Shown here piece after piece: positions 61,626 to 64,000 of a stretch of DNA of 64,000 bases. The position numbers were made by a program, and so were the translations under genes. The DNA comes from DASZVB01 sp035545855 (GTDB taxonomy: Bacteria > Myxococcota_A > Polyangia > Polyangiales > Polyangiaceae): assembly GCA_035545855.1 (NCBI GenBank), contig DASZXK010000059.1:1-64000 (forward strand), read 5' to 3'. A model generated the notes under the pieces. It saw nothing but the letters and a program-made list of their open reading frames with translations, had not been told where the DNA came from and did not search any database. Every line of letters begins with the position of its first letter. The first letter of the stretch is position 1.

Positions 61626-62615
61626 TCACTGTTGCTGCTGTCGCTGCTGCTGGACCTGAGCCTTGTTCCGATCCTGCTGCTGCAGATGCGCCTGCTGTTC
61701 CACGCCTCTTCCGCTCGCCGCTCCGCCACCGGACGGCGCTTCCGCGTAGGTCGGAACGTGAACGCCGACGTGCGCGCCCAGGGTGGGCGTTTCCAGCCGC
61801 TCGATCGCGACCGCGACGGCGATCTTCTCCTCGGCGTCGCCGCGGTAGACGCCGCGGTTCGGCGGGACGTCCGCGTAGCTCCGGCCGACGGCGATCGCGA
61901 CGTGGCGTTCGCCGACGAGCTCGCCGTGAGTCGGATCCAGGCCGACCCAGCCGACGGAGGGCAGGAACGCTTCGCACCAGGCGTGCGTCTCCACCTCGGG
62001 CAGGTCCGAGCGATAGAGGTAGCCCGAGACGTACCGCGCCGGGATGCCGGCGAGCCGGAGGAGCGAGATGCCGAGGTGAGAGAAGTCCTGGCAGACGCCC
62101 GCCCTCTGATCGAGCGCCTCCCCGACGGTCGAACCGGCGTGCGTGACGCCCTTCTTGTAGTCGAGGGCGTCTCGCGTGCGCGTCGTGACGAGGAGCACCG
62201 CCTCGATCGCGCGCGCGCACTGACCGAGCTTGATGCGCTCCGCGAGCTGCACCACGCGCGGGTCGCGCTGTACCGGCCCATGGAACGAGAGAAAGTCGTA
62301 GAGTCGGTGGTTGCCGGCAGAGGCGCCGATTGCGTCGGACATCCGGTTCACGTCCGTCGGGAGCGGATGCGTCTCGACGGTCGCGCTCGAAATGATGGCG
62401 ACGCGATCGTGGAAGGCCACGACGGAGAACTGGTGCACTTCGTTGTCCTGCCAGTCGCGGTGCGACGTGACGCGCGCGTCCGGACCGACTCCCACGTGGA
62501 ACTGGCGGAGCGTCTGATGGGCGTCGGAGCGCGGCATGAGCCGCAGCTCGATCACCGACTCGCTGATCCGCTGCGAATACGTGAGCTCGGTCTTGTGCTG
62601 GATGGAGAGGAGCAT
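61626..62615 (-). CDS. Transglutaminase-like protein (minus-strand set)
   Basis: The 329-residue protein is a paralogue of the gene at 60712. Its triad fits Cys175 (GVCQDFSH), His211 (THAWCEAFLP) and Asp227 (GLDPTHG). It ends with a Gln-rich tail of about 30 residues (LQQQ, VQQQRQQQQ) that the paralogue lacks. GGAGG six bases before the ATG at 62615 supports the start. It is the last gene of the minus-strand set, 13 bases after the alpha-E gene. Its reaction is unknown but likely acts on an amide bond. Confidence 0.88.
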   Translation of the reverse strand: MLLSIQHKTELTYSQRISESVIELRLMPRSDAHQTLRQFHVGVGPDARVTSHRDWQDNEVHQFSVVAFHDRVAIISSATVETHPLPTDVNRMSDAIGASAGNHRLYDFLSFHGPVQRDPRVVQLAERIKLGQCARAIEAVLLVTTRTRDALDYKKGVTHAGSTVGEALDQRAGVCQDFSHLGISLLRLAGIPARYVSGYLYRSDLPEVETHAWCEAFLPSVGWVGLDPTHGELVGERHVAIAVGRSYADVPPNRGVYRGDAEEKIAVAVAIERLETPTLGAHVGVHVPTYAEAPSGGGAASGRGVEQQAHLQQQDRNKAQVQQQRQQQQ

Positions 62616-62628
62616 GACGGACCTCCGT

Positions 62629-63552
62629 TCATTGCAGGAAATACTTGCGTCCGAGGAGCGAGCTGGCCGTCGCCGCTTCGGCAAGAAGATCGTCCAGGAA
62701 AGCAGAAGGGCCCCTGGCGATGAGCTCGTCCACGTCGCCGTATTCGAGTCGCGCGGCCATGCGTCCGAACGCTCGCCCGACCGGGTCGTCGGGGCTCCCG
62801 TGGAGGGTGGAAAGGCTCTGCGCGAACTCGAGCGACATCCGCGTGCCGTAGCGAATGGCCCGCGGAAAATCGCGATCGAACACCAGGAAACCGAGCACCG
62901 TCCGCGCGTCCATCTTCGTCGGGTTCGCCTGCCGGTACGCCTCCATGGCCCCCGCGCTCTTCAGCAGCGTGAGCCACATGACGTTCTCCTGCGAAGAAGG
63001 AAGGAGCTCGGAGCCCTTGTGCCGCATCGCGAGGCGGACTCCGAGCGTCCGCGACAGGCGGTCCGTTCGCTCGACGAACTTTCCGAGCTTCAAGTAGAGC
63101 CACCCCTCCCCGCGACGCATGGAGGCGTCCGTCACGCCGTCCCAGAGGAAGCTCGCCGTCTGCACTTGCGTCAGCGTGGGGACGATGCGTGCTTCCCCGC
63201 CGCTCTGCGTCCGCGCTTCCTGGAGCGCCCAGTAGGCCTGATTGAGCTCTTCCCACATCTCCGCCGTGATCACCTCCCGCACCTGACGGGCATTTTCGCG
63301 GGCCATCATGATGGAGGAAATCAAGGACGTGGGTTCGGTGGGATCGAACACGATGTCTTCCACGCCGGTGTCCTTCACGCCGAGCGTGGAGACCGTCGCT
63401 TGCCACTGGGCCTTCGCACCGTCCGGGTCGACCTCGGCGAGATCCACGAGGAGATCTCGCGTCATCTCGAGGAGCCGCGCCATGTGCTCCGCCCGCTCGA
63501 GGTAGCGCCCCATCCAGTAGAGGGAGTCCGCGACGCGAGAGAGCATCGCCAC
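62629..63552 (-). CDS. Alpha-E (DUF403) helical protein
   Basis: The 307-residue all-helical protein begins MAMLSRVADSLYWMGRYLERAEHMARL, the signature of the alpha-E family, and keeps the conserved NPRSV-like and acidic helices further along (SSIMMARENARQVREV, FERDFPRAIRYG-like segments). The start is taken as the GTG at 63552, seven bases after GGAGGG; the ATG two codons later is possible. It stands two bases after the ATP-grasp gene and 13 bases before the transglutaminase gene. It corresponds to the C-terminal half of the fused protein at 58148. Confidence 0.87.
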   Translation of the reverse strand: MAMLSRVADSLYWMGRYLERAEHMARLLEMTRDLLVDLAEVDPDGAKAQWQATVSTLGVKDTGVEDIVFDPTEPTSLISSIMMARENARQVREVITAEMWEELNQAYWALQEARTQSGGEARIVPTLTQVQTASFLWDGVTDASMRRGEGWLYLKLGKFVERTDRLSRTLGVRLAMRHKGSELLPSSQENVMWLTLLKSAGAMEAYRQANPTKMDARTVLGFLVFDRDFPRAIRYGTRMSLEFAQSLSTLHGSPDDPVGRAFGRMAARLEYGDVDELIARGPSAFLDDLLAEAATASSLLGRKYFLQ

Positions 63553-63554
63553 GA

Positions 63555-64000
63555 TCAGGCCCTCCCCACGGACGGCACCGCACCGGGCTCGCCCGCCAGG
63601 ACCCAGGTGTCCTTGTATCCGCCGCCCTGACTCGAGTTCACGACGAGCGACCCGCGACGGAGCGCGACGCGCGTGAGCCCGCCGGGAATGACGCGGATCT
63701 TGTCGCCATAGAGGATGTACGGACGGAGGTCGACGCAGCGCCCCTCGAGCTGCCCGTCCACGACCGTCGGGTGCCGGCCGAGGCTGATCGTGGGCTGCGC
63801 GATGTACGAGCGCGGATTGGCGACGATCCTCCGCCGGAAGTCCTCCCGCTCCGCGGCCGTCGAGTGCGTCCCGATGAGCATGCCGTAGCCGCCGGAGGCG
63901 TCCGTCTGCTTCACGACGAGCTCGTCCAGGTGATCCAGGATGTACTTCCGGTCCGAGTCGCGGGAGGCGATGTACGTCTTCACGTTCGGGAGGATGGGCT
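63555..64000 (-). CDS. Circularly permuted ATP-grasp protein (5' part outside window)
   Basis: Only the C-terminal ~148 residues are in the window; the frame runs off the right edge. They contain VVKQTDASGGYGML, PTISLGRHPTVVDG, RPYILYGDKIRVIPGGLTRVALR and SSQGGGYKDTWVL, which match the C-terminal ATP-binding half of the ATP-grasp domain seen at 58148 (VIPGGLTRVA there reads VMPGGLTRVA). It is the first visible gene of the minus-strand set and is separated from the alpha-E gene by two bases. The presumed activity is an amide-forming ligase; substrate unknown. Confidence 0.85.
   Translation of the reverse strand, partial: PILPNVKTYIASRDSDRKYILDHLDELVVKQTDASGGYGMLIGTHSTAAEREDFRRRIVANPRSYIAQPTISLGRHPTVVDGQLEGRCVDLRPYILYGDKIRVIPGGLTRVALRRGSLVVNSSQGGGYKDTWVLAGEPGAVPSVGRA

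Noticed and set aside
1..64000. Insertion sequence, prophage or integrative element
   Set aside because: No transposase, integrase or phage structural gene was seen, and the tRNA-Val is not flanked by an attachment-like repeat or an integrase. Composition is even throughout.

Overview
The window is high-GC DNA (roughly two-thirds G+C by eye) and almost certainly a chromosomal segment of a myxobacterium (Myxococcota, probably Polyangiales-like). The pointers are a C-terminal MYXO-CTERM-type sorting tail on a secreted metalloprotease, several Cys-anchored lipoproteins with long Gly-rich stalks, a fused TonB-like/TonB-dependent receptor, a GAF-HD-GYP protein, and the tig-clpP-clpX-lon and parA-parB blocks of a large Gram-negative chromosome. 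The lineage is inferred from these protein styles; no rRNA is present.

Layout. 1-7.2 kb: the end of a GT-C-like membrane protein, then a translationally coupled run of a zinc-ribbon methyltransferase, a small membrane protein, an FtsX-type permease and a HEAT-like repeat protein. 7.4-8.5 kb: a lipoprotein with a PETase/cutinase-like polyester-hydrolase domain. 8.6-15 kb: three more paralogues of the first membrane protein and a second zinc-ribbon methyltransferase, suggesting an expanded surface-glycan or glycolipid locus. 15-17.4 kb: a LolA-like protein and a probable outer-membrane barrel. 17.8-20.2 kb: an unusual fusion of a CrtC/AttH-type lipocalin hydratase to a polyprenyl diphosphate synthase. 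20.2-25.8 kb: envelope proteins, including an EF-hand-like lipoprotein coupled to the TonB-dependent receptor. 25.9-31.1 kb: a host-attachment-family protein, then a TetR regulator divergent from an aromatic meta-cleavage cluster (type I extradiol dioxygenase, FAH-family enzyme, flavin hydroxylase) with a near-consensus sigma70 promoter. 31.2 kb: tRNA-Val(UAC). 31.9-38 kb: lon, clpX, clpP, tig. 38.2-40.2 kb: a small acidic protein, parA and parB, followed by a convergent gap holding a 14-bp palindrome and hairpin repeats. 40.6-54.7 kb: a TPR lipoprotein, glnD, a matrixin-like protease, lpxB, a GT39-type transferase, bioB, a PilT-like ATPase, a HIT protein, an MBL-fold hydrolase, the GAF-HD-GYP protein and a LysM/DUF882 protein.

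54.8-64 kb is the most system-like region. It holds two convergent sets of the same three-part machinery: a transglutaminase-like protein, a circularly permuted ATP-grasp and an alpha-E helical domain. In the plus-strand set the ATP-grasp and alpha-E parts are fused and an extra transglutaminase-DUF2126 fusion leads the operon. In the minus-strand set the parts are separate. Families of this kind have been predicted to make or remove peptide-like amide linkages, but substrate and product are unknown. It is my main candidate for an undescribed system. The second is the lipocalin-prenyl synthase fusion.
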